Source of the DNA: Massilia sp. W12
GTDB taxonomy: Bacteria > Pseudomonadota > Gammaproteobacteria > Burkholderiales > Burkholderiaceae_D
Assembly: GCF_037300705.1 (NCBI RefSeq)
Contig: NZ_CP147776.1
Span: 1,426,001 to 1,490,000, forward strand
Direction of reading: 5' to 3'
Length of the DNA: 64,000 bases
A program made the translations under genes and the position numbers. Shown in pieces: positions 39,308 through 46,816 of the stretch (positions within the stretch are counted from its first letter, which is position 1; the number at the start of each line of letters is the position of its first letter). A model generated the notes under the pieces. That model was not told where the DNA came from, did not search any database, and worked only from the letters and a program-made list of their open reading frames with translations.

Positions 39308-40795
39308 ATGATGCAAGCAAGCGATGAAACCGTTGTCGCAACTCCGCGCAAGCAATGGGTGCTGCGTTCCAGCGATGCGTCAATCGAGGCTGGACAGTTT
39401 TCTGTGCTGGCCCTGGTTGAAATGGTGCTGGCGGTGGCGCTGTATTGGTTTATCGCCTGGCGCACCGGCTGGCCTTGGCTGATGTTCATCGGCTTGTTTG
39501 CCGCGCCCATGTTATTGATGCGCTCGCCGCAGTCGCTTGAATTGGGGCTGCGTTGGGCTGATGCTTACCTTAATCGTGAAGATGAGGATGTCACAAGAAA
39601 AGAAATAGTTTTTATCTTTGCCCTGGCTTGTGTTGCGAGTGCGCTGCTCAGTTTTTTCATCGCAAAATATTGGCTGATTGGCGCTAGCGATTGGGAATTA
39701 TTCTGGAAAAGTGGGCTGATTGGATGGCTTGCGTTTGCGGTTGTGGGTACGTTTGTGGTTGCGGTTGCGGGTGCGGTTGCGGTTGCTGCTGCGGTTGCTA
39801 GTGCTGGTGTGGTTGCTGGTGTGGTTGCTGGTGCTGGTGTGGTTGCTGGTGCTGGTGCTGTTGCTGGTGCTGTTGCAGGTGCGGTTGTTGGTGCGGTTGC
39901 GGGTGTGCTTGCGGGCACTTTTTCTGAGAATAATGCTATACGCAAGATGCTATTGCTATTATTTTATTTTTCATTAACACTGCTATTTTTTATTGGTTTC
40001 TTGCTCCGAATTACAGCTATTCGCTTTTTCTCCTGCTTGCGCCATCCATTGCATGGAGTAAGTTCCTTGCCCGAAAATTGGCGCGCCATATTGTTGAAAA
40101 TCGATTTCTGGCATCCGCCTGAATTGATGCCGAAAATCGCACTCGTGCGTGAGAAGTATTCTTTTCCAGTTTTTTTGGATAGGATTCGTGATGAAAAGGA
40201 TTCTTCTTTGAAGATATTGTTAGTAGCCGTTCTCCCCATCCTTTATCTCCCCGCAATCGCCTACCGCTTGAGCTTAAAATCCACAGCATGGTTTTGGTGG
40301 CCTCTTGCCCTGGCCTTGCAACCGCCGCTCTATGGTTTGCAAGAAGAAGAAATCCAAGACCGCCTCAAACTGCTCAGCGCCTGGCAAAAATTTTTATTAC
40401 TAGCGGCATGCGCCGCGTTGGCCTGGGCCTGGCTGCCCTTGATCCCCGCTTTGCAGCAATTAAACGATGAATTACCCAAAATCCTGCAAGTCTTGATTGG
40501 GCAGTTACCGGTTCTGCCAGCATTCAGCCTGCGGTTTTTGTTTTTGAATCTGGCATGCTTGATTTTGTTGTTGCAAGCAATACGCGTATTTAATATCAAT
40601 GCGATCAATGATTCCAAAATTGATATGCAAAATCCAAGAGACTTACGCATGATGCGTCAGATCGATGCACTACGTTTGCCATTGGTCGCCTGCATTTTAT
40701 TTTTCGGCCAAGCCTGGCTATTGGTGCTGGCAAATGAACGCTTCCCGGCATTTTTCCATGGCTGGTTGCCGAAAGGCGTGTTTGAAGTTTTGTAA
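39308..40795 (+). CDS. polytopic membrane protein with Ala/Gly/Val repeat tract, unknown function
   Basis: A 495-residue integral membrane protein of unknown family. A short cytosolic start (about 40 residues) is followed by hydrophobic helices near 35-75 and 97-120. A tract of only Ala, Gly and Val with rare Thr or Leu runs from about 143 to 200, written at DNA level as 6-, 9- and 12-base units of GTTGCG/GGTGCT type (39736-39920). More helices follow (about 215-235, 315-345, 360-385, 400-425, 455-475) with a charged loop (about 250-305). The tract looks like slipped-strand repeat expansion. The upstream gap and lack of operon partners give no hint of function. Confidence 0.7.
   Translation: MMQASDETVVATPRKQWVLRSSDASIEAGQFSVLALVEMVLAVALYWFIAWRTGWPWLMFIGLFAAPMLLMRSPQSLELGLRWADAYLNREDEDVTRKEIVFIFALACVASALLSFFIAKYWLIGASDWELFWKSGLIGWLAFAVVGTFVVAVAGAVAVAAAVASAGVVAGVVAGAGVVAGAGAVAGAVAGAVVGAVAGVLAGTFSENNAIRKMLLLLFYFSLTLLFFIGFLLRITAIRFFSCLRHPLHGVSSLPENWRAILLKIDFWHPPELMPKIALVREKYSFPVFLDRIRDEKDSSLKILLVAVLPILYLPAIAYRLSLKSTAWFWWPLALALQPPLYGLQEEEIQDRLKLLSAWQKFLLLAACAALAWAWLPLIPALQQLNDELPKILQVLIGQLPVLPAFSLRFLFLNLACLILLLQAIRVFNINAINDSKIDMQNPRDLRMMRQIDALRLPLVACILFFGQAWLLVLANERFPAFFHGWLPKGVFEVL
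39736..39920 (+). repeat. in-frame tandem DNA repeat (GTTGCG/GGTGCT units)
   Basis: About 185 bases consist of short units such as GGTTGCGGGTGC and GGTTGCTGGTGC that keep a multiple-of-three register, so length changes keep the frame. The T- and G-rich strand is the coding strand. It codes for the Ala/Gly/Val tract of the membrane protein. Confidence 0.85.
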
Positions 40796-41086
40796 ATCTG
40801 GATCAGATTACAGTGTGCGCTATTGCGGTGACCATTCAGCCGAAATCAGGCCAAAAAACATAGGCTGGATTGAAAGCAGCGATAACCCAGCGTCCGACAG
40901 CGGTGGATCAACGAACGCGAGGGGCAAGCAATATGTGTCTCAGTCCTTCAAATACCTTGAAACAAGTTGGCGAGAATAGATACGTTGAGGGTTGAATAGC
41001 CACCTATTCACTAACAAGTCGGTTTATATGCCAAGCGGGTTGCAGCTTCATTGTGCGGAGCTTGTCGAACCATGGTTTTGGTTTTG

Positions 41087-41161
41087 CCGTTCGTGGTGAG
41101 CCTGTCGAACCACGGTTTTCCATGATCAACCATGCCCTTCGACAGGCTCAGGGCGAACGGA
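41087..41161. repeat. REP-like palindromic element 2
   Basis: CCGTTCGTGGTGAGCCTGTC and, further on, GACAGGCTCAGGGCGAACGG form long facing arms with about 20 bases between. The core GAGCCTGTCGAA is a widespread intergenic repeat of proteobacteria. A partial further copy (GGAGCTTGTCGAACCATGG) lies at about 41058-41076. Nothing else was recognised in the gap 40796-41200. Confidence 0.75.
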
Positions 41162-41207
41162 ATCTGCTTCGTCCATCCTTATGATGGCTGAACAGTCACA
41201 ATTCAGC

Positions 41208-41256
41208 ATGAAAAAAACACTTCGGGGGCAAGCCGCCGACGGATTGCCCCCAGAAA
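41208..41256 (-). terminator. intrinsic terminator of the glycine-zipper lipoprotein gene
   Basis: On the minus strand GGGGGCAA and TTGCCCCC make an 8-bp stem with a 12-base loop, followed by CGAAGTGTTTTTTTC. It lies about 35 bases after the stop at 41287. Confidence 0.7.
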
Positions 41257-41286
41257 ATCTACGTTCAAGCGCTTGGCGCGCCAGCC

Positions 41287-41757
41287 TTAGCGCGTCACCC
41301 GCGTCTTCTGCCCATGGCTGACCAAACGCACTTTATCCCCCACTTTGAAGGTTTCATCCGCATCTTGAATCACGGCGCGCAATTCGCCGTTTTCCAGGCG
41401 CACCGTGATTTCATAGCCTTTTTTCAATTGGCCGCTGTTTTCCACTTGCTGGCCAATGATGCCGCCCAATACTGCGCCGGCCACGCCGGCAGCGGTGGCG
41501 CCGTTGCCGCCGCCGATATTTGAGCCTGCGGCGATGCCGCCTAAGATTGCGCCGGTGCTGGCGCCGACGCCGGTGCGGCCTTGTTCGATCTGCACTTCGC
41601 GCAGCGCTTCAACGGTGGCGAAACGCACTGTCATTTCGATCTGGGTTTCACGCGCTTTATACACATTGGCGGAATTGTTTTGGATCGCGCAGCCGGTGAA
41701 GCCAAACGCAGCGGCCAGGGCGAGCGGCAGCACGCGGGTGAAGAAAGTATGAGACAT
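41287..41757 (-). CDS. glycine-zipper outer membrane lipoprotein, SlyB/PcpA-like
   Basis: A 156-residue lipoprotein. The lipobox FTGC (Cys 22) ends the signal peptide. The middle is a Rick_17kDa/glycine-zipper segment (GASTGAILGGIAAGSNIGG and AAGVAGAVLGGIIGQQVE) that forms a two-helix membrane hairpin. The C-terminal beta part (YEITVRLENGELRAVIQD) completes the SlyB-like plan. Such proteins stabilise the outer membrane under Mg2+ or envelope stress. Confidence 0.9.
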   Translation of the reverse strand: MSHTFFTRVLPLALAAAFGFTGCAIQNNSANVYKARETQIEMTVRFATVEALREVQIEQGRTGVGASTGAILGGIAAGSNIGGGNGATAAGVAGAVLGGIIGQQVENSGQLKKGYEITVRLENGELRAVIQDADETFKVGDKVRLVSHGQKTRVTR

Positions 41758-41851
41758 GGGAAAACTCCGGGATTGAAAACGCTGCCTACTTTAGCAGCAC
41801 ACATGAAGCAGCCGCGCCAGCCCCGGAGTCGCCACATAAAGTAGCAGATTT

Positions 41852-42301
41852 TTACCAGGACAGGCCCAAACGGCGATACAGGAAGCTTAACACGAATAAA
41901 GGCCCGATCAGCAAGAAGCGCAAATCATCCAGGAATGACGGTTTCTTGCCTTCGATTTTATGGCCGATGAATTGCCCGATCCAGGCCAGCACAAACACCA
42001 CGCCGCAGGTTTTCAGCACATAGGCCGATGGAATCTGCCACAAAATCGCCAGCATCGCGCCCGACATCAACAACATGCCGGCGGCAAACGGCAGCGACAG
42101 GCTGCAATAGTAGAGCAGGGCAGCGATGGCCACCGCCAGCGCCACACCGGGGTGCAAGCTCCAAAACAAGCCCAGCGCGGTAAACACAATCACCGGCACG
42201 CACACAATATGTATCCATTCGTTGATGTGATTGCGGTGGCTTTCACGGTATTTTTCCAGCAAAGCGTCGATTGCGCGCAGGCTGCCAACTTGAGTATTCA
42301 T
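41852..42301 (-). CDS. Mpo1-like/DUF962 membrane protein
   Basis: A 149-residue protein with four hydrophobic segments. ESHRNHINEWIHIVCVPVIVF near the start and AWIGQFIGHKIEGKKPSF near the end match the Mpo1/YGL010w family. In yeast Mpo1 is an Fe(II) dioxygenase that shortens 2-hydroxy fatty acids; the conserved His and Asn residues are kept here. ATG 42301 follows AGGAGGGGC. The bacterial role is not known. Confidence 0.88.
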   Translation of the reverse strand: MNTQVGSLRAIDALLEKYRESHRNHINEWIHIVCVPVIVFTALGLFWSLHPGVALAVAIAALLYYCSLSLPFAAGMLLMSGAMLAILWQIPSAYVLKTCGVVFVLAWIGQFIGHKIEGKKPSFLDDLRFLLIGPLFVLSFLYRRLGLSW

Positions 42302-42332
42302 CTGCCCCTCCTGTGATGATGGTGCAGACATT

Positions 42333-43136
42333 TTAGGCTGCTGGCGGGGCCTCTGGCTTGAACGTAATTGTCATCTTTTGCAGATGCGAAGGGGCAATCC
42401 CGATGGTGGCGTGAAAACTGCGGCTCATATGCGCCGCATCGGCGAAGCCGGCATGGTGCGCCGCTGCGGTGATGCTGGCGCCGCCGGCGATGGCTTGCGC
42501 CGCCGCTTCCAGCCTTTGCCATAAAACATAGCGCGATAGCGGCAAGCCCATTTGCGCGCTGAACCAGTGATGAAAGCGGCTCTCTGACATATGAATCGCC
42601 CCGGCCAGACGGGCGCCCAGGCCTTGCGCCGCTTGTCTGCTTTGCAAATCGGCTGCAATCAGGGTGCGCACCGCCTCCAGTCTTTGCGCATGCAGACGGG
42701 CGCGCATGCCGGGGGCGGGGGCCGGCTGCAAAACCAGATCCAGCCAGGCGCGTGCGAGTGCGCCGGCCTGACTCAGATCAGCATGTGGCGTCAATAAATC
42801 CAGCAAAGCCAGGCGCAGCGCGGCAAACCCCGGCGCCTGCGCATAAGCCGGTTGCGCGCCGTGCTGGCCGGACTGCAAACGCATGCCCGGCGGCAGCACC
42901 GCAAACACATGCAACAGACTTTGTCCCTGATTCCAGAGTTGATGCGCCTGATTGGGTGCAATGCAGGCGGCAGAGCAGGGCAGGCTGGGGCCATCGCCGC
43001 ATTGCAGCGCGAAGGGCTGCGCAGCCAGACTGAGTTGCAGGGCGAAATGCGCATGCATGCGCGAATCGACACTGCTGCCGATCACCAGCGCCATGCCGGG
43101 CCACAGCAAAAGGCGGGCCGGCGCGGCGCGCTTCAT
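42333..43136 (-). CDS. AraC-family transcriptional regulator
   Basis: A 267-residue regulator. The N-terminal cupin-like part (about 10-130) reads as a ligand/dimer domain, and the C-terminal 100 residues hold both helix-turn-helices: HMSESRFHHWFSAQMGLPLSRYVLWQRLE and ASITAAAHHAGFADAAHMSRSFHATIGIAPS. The ATG overlaps the stop of the aminotransferase gene (ATGA), so the regulator is made with that enzyme. Its targets are unknown. Confidence 0.92.
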   Translation of the reverse strand: MKRAAPARLLLWPGMALVIGSSVDSRMHAHFALQLSLAAQPFALQCGDGPSLPCSAACIAPNQAHQLWNQGQSLLHVFAVLPPGMRLQSGQHGAQPAYAQAPGFAALRLALLDLLTPHADLSQAGALARAWLDLVLQPAPAPGMRARLHAQRLEAVRTLIAADLQSRQAAQGLGARLAGAIHMSESRFHHWFSAQMGLPLSRYVLWQRLEAAAQAIAGGASITAAAHHAGFADAAHMSRSFHATIGIAPSHLQKMTITFKPEAPPAA

Positions 43137-44311
43137 AGCATGCCGTGTTGCTGGAAAAAGCGCTGCATGCGTTGCACCGCTTCGCGCATGCGCGGCAGCG
43201 CGGTGGCGTAGGACAGGCGCAGATAATCGCTGGCGGTGGCCGGGCCGAAATCCTTGCCGGGCGTGAGCACCACGCCAGTCTCTTCCAGCAGCGCATTGCA
43301 CAGCGCATCCGCATCCGGCCAGCGCGCACCCAGAAAACGGCGGCAATCAGCGTACACATAAAAAGCGCCGTCCGGTTCTTGCGGAATCACAAAACCCAAC
43401 TCACGCATGGCCCCCAGAATATAGCTGCGGCGCTGCGCGAATTCTTCTTTGCGCGCGCGGTAAATCGCTTGCGCTTCGGGCGTAAAACAGGCCAGCGCGG
43501 CATATTGCGCGATGGCGGACGGGCAGATAAACAGGTTTTGCGCCAGCCGTTCAACCGCTTCTAATAAATCTTCCGGCACAACCATCCAGCCCAGACGCCA
43601 GCCGGTCATATGAAAATACTTGGAAAAGCTGTTGATCACCGTCACCTGATCCGACAGCGCCAGCGCGCTGTGCGGCGCGCCGGTGTAGCGCAAGCCCTGA
43701 TAAATTTCATCGATGATGGCAAAGCCGCCGCGCGCCTGGCACAGCGCCAGAATCTGCGCCAGTTCGTCTTGTGCAATCGACGTGCCGGTCGGGTTGGATG
43801 GGGTGGCCAGCAAGACGCCGGCGCTGTCGTCTGCCCAAGCTTGTTCGATTTGCGCCGCGCGCGGTTGAAATCCCTGTTCCGGGCCGCAGGGCAGCAGCTG
43901 GGCGCGGCCATTGAAGGCGGCCACGAAATGCCGGTTACAGGGGTAGCAAGGGTCGGGCATGATGACTTGCGCACCCGGCTCGACCAGCGCGGCGCAGGCC
44001 AGCAGCAGGGCGCCGGAAGCGCCGGCGGTCAGCACAATCCGCTGCGCCGGCACATCCAGACCAAAGTTGTCGGCATAGTGTTGCGAGAGCGCTTGACGCA
44101 AAGCCGGCAAGCCGAGCGCATTGGTGTATTGCAGCCGCCCTTGCGCCATGGCTTCGGCGGCGGCGGCCACCACTGGCGGCGGCGCGCCGAAATCCGGCTC
44201 GCCTATGCTCATCGAAATCATATCGCGGCCAGCGGCTTGCATCGCCTGCGCGCGCTTCAAGATTTCCATCACATGAAACGGCGCGATATGCGCAAGACGC
44301 GAAGCCGGCAT
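43133..44311 (-). CDS. PLP-dependent aminotransferase, class I/II
   Basis: A 392-residue fold-type I aminotransferase: SIGEPDFGAPPPVV, LTAGASGALLLA, ATPSNPTGT, DEIYQGLRY and the PLP lysine in SFSKYFHMTGWRLGW, with the C-terminal Arg in YLRLSYA. It belongs to the aspartate/aromatic/alanine group and its substrate cannot be set from sequence. It follows nusB in the order ribBA-ribH-nusB-aminotransferase usual in Burkholderiales. Confidence 0.93.
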   Translation of the reverse strand: MPASRLAHIAPFHVMEILKRAQAMQAAGRDMISMSIGEPDFGAPPPVVAAAAEAMAQGRLQYTNALGLPALRQALSQHYADNFGLDVPAQRIVLTAGASGALLLACAALVEPGAQVIMPDPCYPCNRHFVAAFNGRAQLLPCGPEQGFQPRAAQIEQAWADDSAGVLLATPSNPTGTSIAQDELAQILALCQARGGFAIIDEIYQGLRYTGAPHSALALSDQVTVINSFSKYFHMTGWRLGWMVVPEDLLEAVERLAQNLFICPSAIAQYAALACFTPEAQAIYRARKEEFAQRRSYILGAMRELGFVIPQEPDGAFYVYADCRRFLGARWPDADALCNALLEETGVVLTPGKDFGPATASDYLRLSYATALPRMREAVQRMQRFFQQHGML

Positions 44312-44314
44312 GAT

Positions 44315-44812
44315 TTATTCCTCTTCGCTGTCAGCGGCTTGCGGGCCAGCGACTTCCACCGCGCGCAGACGCGGGGCCAGTTTGTCCAGCACGCCATTGA
44401 CATATTTATGGCCATCCGAGCCGCCAAACGATTTGGTCAGCTCCACCGCTTCATTGATCACCACGCGATACGGCACTTCCGGGTGCTCGCGCAATTCATA
44501 CACCGCAATCAAGAGCACGGCATGCTCAACCGGCGAGATATCTTGCAAAGGGCGATCCAGGCAGGGCGCAATCACTTCGCGCAAGCTTTCGACCTGTTTG
44601 ATCGTGCCCATCACCAGCGCGGTGAAGTGCTCGCCATCGGCTTTCTCAAAGCCGTGCGCATTGCGGATATTCGCCACTACCGCGCGCGCGTCGCTGGCGT
44701 TGAGCAGCCATTGATAAATCCCTTGCAGCGCAAATTCACGCGCGCGGTGGCGCGGGGTGCGGTGTTTGTTCGGGTTCGCATGTATGCTTTTATCAGTCAT
44801 ATTTCCATCCAT
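44315..44812 (-). CDS. nusB: transcription antitermination protein NusB
   Basis: A 165-residue NusB with an Arg-rich start typical of RNA contact (RHRAREFALQGIYQWLLN) and the family end (YRVVINEAVELTKSFGGSDGHKYVNGVLDKLA). NusB with NusE binds boxA in rRNA leaders for antitermination. The tail after VNGVLDKLAPRLR is acidic (ADSEEE). It ends three bases before the aminotransferase start. Confidence 0.96.
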   Translation of the reverse strand: MDGNMTDKSIHANPNKHRTPRHRAREFALQGIYQWLLNASDARAVVANIRNAHGFEKADGEHFTALVMGTIKQVESLREVIAPCLDRPLQDISPVEHAVLLIAVYELREHPEVPYRVVINEAVELTKSFGGSDGHKYVNGVLDKLAPRLRAVEVAGPQAADSEEE

Positions 44813-44922
44813 CTAAAACAATTCCGGCGCCATCAGCGGCGCCAATAGGAAAAAGCGCCTTTGCCATTTTGCATCGGCGCTTCCCTGAAACAGCGGCCAG
44901 CCAGCCGCCGCGCATTTTTACC

Positions 44923-45411
44923 TTATTCTTCCTGTTCGATCTCGTCCACCAGCGTTTCCAGCGCCATGCACAGATTCGCCATCTCGACTGCCACGCGGGC
45001 GGCGTCGGTGCCTTTTTCCGCCATGCGCGCTTCGGCCTGCTCATCGTTTTCAGTGGTCAGCACGGCGTTGGCGATCGGAATGCCGTAGTCCAGGCCGATG
45101 CGGCTGATGCCGGCCCCGGATTCATTGGAAACCAGTTCAAAATGGTAGGTTTCGCCGCGAATCACCGCACCCAATGCAATCAGGGCGTCAAATTGCAGGG
45201 TTTCCGCCATTTTTTTCAACGCCAGCGGGATTTCCAGCGCGCCCGGCACGGTGACGTGCAAAATATCCTCATCGGCCACGCCCAGATGTTTTAATTCCGC
45301 CAGACAGGCCGACAGCAGGCCGTGGCACACATCCTGGTTAAAGCGCGCCTGCACGATGCCGATACGCAAGTCTTCGCCACTCAGATTGGCTTCGTAGTTT
45401 TCAACGCTCAT
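44923..45411 (-). CDS. ribH: 6,7-dimethyl-8-ribityllumazine synthase
   Basis: A 162-residue lumazine synthase, the penultimate step of riboflavin synthesis. It joins 5-amino-6-ribitylamino-uracil and dihydroxybutanone phosphate, the latter made by the gene just upstream. Motifs are [37 protein letters not shown] and [21 protein letters not shown]. The acidic tail ending in IEQEE is a little longer than in E. coli. Confidence 0.97.
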   Translation of the reverse strand: MSVENYEANLSGEDLRIGIVQARFNQDVCHGLLSACLAELKHLGVADEDILHVTVPGALEIPLALKKMAETLQFDALIALGAVIRGETYHFELVSNESGAGISRIGLDYGIPIANAVLTTENDEQAEARMAEKGTDAARVAVEMANLCMALETLVDEIEQEE

Positions 45412-45453
45412 AGTTTGCCTTTGTTGTGGAATACAGTTGATCGGGGCGAAGCA

Positions 45454-46569
45454 TTATTCGTCATGCGGCGCAGCTTGATAACCCGCCACTTCCAGTCCAT
45501 AGCCGGTCATCGAAGGCATTTTACGCGGATTGGCCAGCAGCACCATGCGCCCCACGCCCAGCTCTTTCAAAATTTGCGCGCCGATGCCATAGGTGCGCAA
45601 ATCGCGGCTGGCGTCGCGTGCGCGCGCTTTCGGCGCTTCCGCGTTCAAGGCTGCAAAGCCGGAAAAGATTTGTTCCGCGCTGCCGTCGCAATTCAGCAGC
45701 ACGGCCACGCCGCGCTCGGCTTGTTGCAAGGTTTTGAGGGAGGCGTCCATGGTCCAGGAATGGGTGGTGGCGCCGGTTTCGAGTAAATCCAGCACGGTCA
45801 GCGGCTGGTGCACGCGCACCAGGGTTTCCAGCTCGGGCTTGAGTTCGCCTTTGACCAGGGCCAGATGGGCGCCGCCGGAAGGTTTGTCGCGGAACGCCAG
45901 CATGCGGAAAGGGCCGTGCGCGGTGTGCACTTCGCGCTCGCCCACGCATTCGATCATGCTTTCGGTTTCACTGCGGTAGCGGATCAAATCGGCAATCGCG
46001 CCGATTTTCAGATTGTGTTGTGCGGCGATTTGCAGCAATTCCGGCAGCCGCGCCATGCTGCCATCGTCATTCATGATTTCACAAATCACCGAGGCCGGGC
46101 TTAAGCCGGCCATCTGCGCCAGATCGCAGCCGGCTTCAGTGTGGCCGGCGCGCATCAGCACGCCGCCATTCACCGCCCGCAGTGGGAAGATGTGGCCGGG
46201 CTGCACCAAGTCCGCCGGGCTGCTGTTTTTACCCACCGCCACGCGCACAGTGTGCGCGCGGTCTGCGGCGGAAATGCCGGTGGTCACGCCTTCGGCGGCT
46301 TCAATCGAGACGGTGAAATTGGTGCCGAAAGAGGTGCCGTTTTTCTTGGTCATCATCGGCAATTGCAAAAAGTCGCAGCGCTCTTCACTCAAGGTCAGAC
46401 ACACCAGCCCGCGCCCGTATTTGGTCATGAAGTTAATCGCTTCCGGCGTGACGAACTCCGCCGCCATCACAAAATCACCTTCATTTTCACGATCTTCATC
46501 ATCAACCAGGATCACCATACGGCCAGCGCGCAGCTCGGCGACGATTTCTTCAGTAGTGGACAGGGGCAT
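45454..46569 (-). CDS. ribB: dihydroxybutanone-phosphate synthase with degenerate GTP cyclohydrolase II half
   Basis: A 371-residue RibBA-type fusion. Residues 1-205 are a complete 3,4-dihydroxy-2-butanone-4-phosphate synthase (VDDEDRENEGDFVMAAE, GVTTGISAADRAHT, GHIFPLRA, RAGHTEAGCDLA, CEIMNDDGSMARLPEL). Residues 210-371 resemble GTP cyclohydrolase II but lack its zinc cysteines. Where active enzymes have C..SLRCDCG, this reads LETGATTHSWTMDASLKTL. Thus only the RibB reaction is expected here, and GTP cyclohydrolase II must be elsewhere. The ATG is at 46569. No FMN riboswitch was seen upstream. Confidence 0.93.
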   Translation of the reverse strand: MPLSTTEEIVAELRAGRMVILVDDEDRENEGDFVMAAEFVTPEAINFMTKYGRGLVCLTLSEERCDFLQLPMMTKKNGTSFGTNFTVSIEAAEGVTTGISAADRAHTVRVAVGKNSSPADLVQPGHIFPLRAVNGGVLMRAGHTEAGCDLAQMAGLSPASVICEIMNDDGSMARLPELLQIAAQHNLKIGAIADLIRYRSETESMIECVGEREVHTAHGPFRMLAFRDKPSGGAHLALVKGELKPELETLVRVHQPLTVLDLLETGATTHSWTMDASLKTLQQAERGVAVLLNCDGSAEQIFSGFAALNAEAPKARARDASRDLRTYGIGAQILKELGVGRMVLLANPRKMPSMTGYGLEVAGYQAAPHDE

Positions 46570-46816
46570 GATTGTCTTTCTTTCAAGAAGGCCGCCCGGC
46601 AAGCCGGACGGGGAGCGATTGCAGGCGGTATTGTAGCCGATTCGACCCCGCCCCGGGGCGGGGCGGCTTGTCGGCAAGTGGAGAGTTTTCTCAGTTAGTG
46701 AATTTCACTTTGTTGGTTTTAAAAAACAGAAAAAAGCTCTTTGGTAAAAAAAAATTGTATCATTAACTGAAATGGTGATGTTAGTCACAATCTACAACGT
46801 GTTAAGGGCTTGCTGA
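46570..46816. promoter_or_regulatory. divergent intergenic region with 18-bp G/C palindrome
   Basis: This region separates ribBA from the AT-rich pentapeptide gene. CCCCGCCCCGGGGCGGGG at 46646-46663 is a perfect palindrome, which could be a protein site or a hairpin. From about 46680 to 46816 base composition turns strongly AT-rich, marking the edge of the accessory segment. Confidence 0.5.

Noticed and set aside
39736-39920. CRISPR-like or minisatellite array
   Set aside because: Units are 6-12 bases without spacers and keep the reading frame of a membrane protein.
43610-44848. 412-codon plus-strand open frame
   Set aside because: Antisense to the aminotransferase and nusB genes, with Arg/His-rich shadow composition.
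46570-46816. FMN riboswitch before ribBA
   Set aside because: I looked for the conserved RFN blocks on the minus strand and found none; only a G/C palindrome is present.
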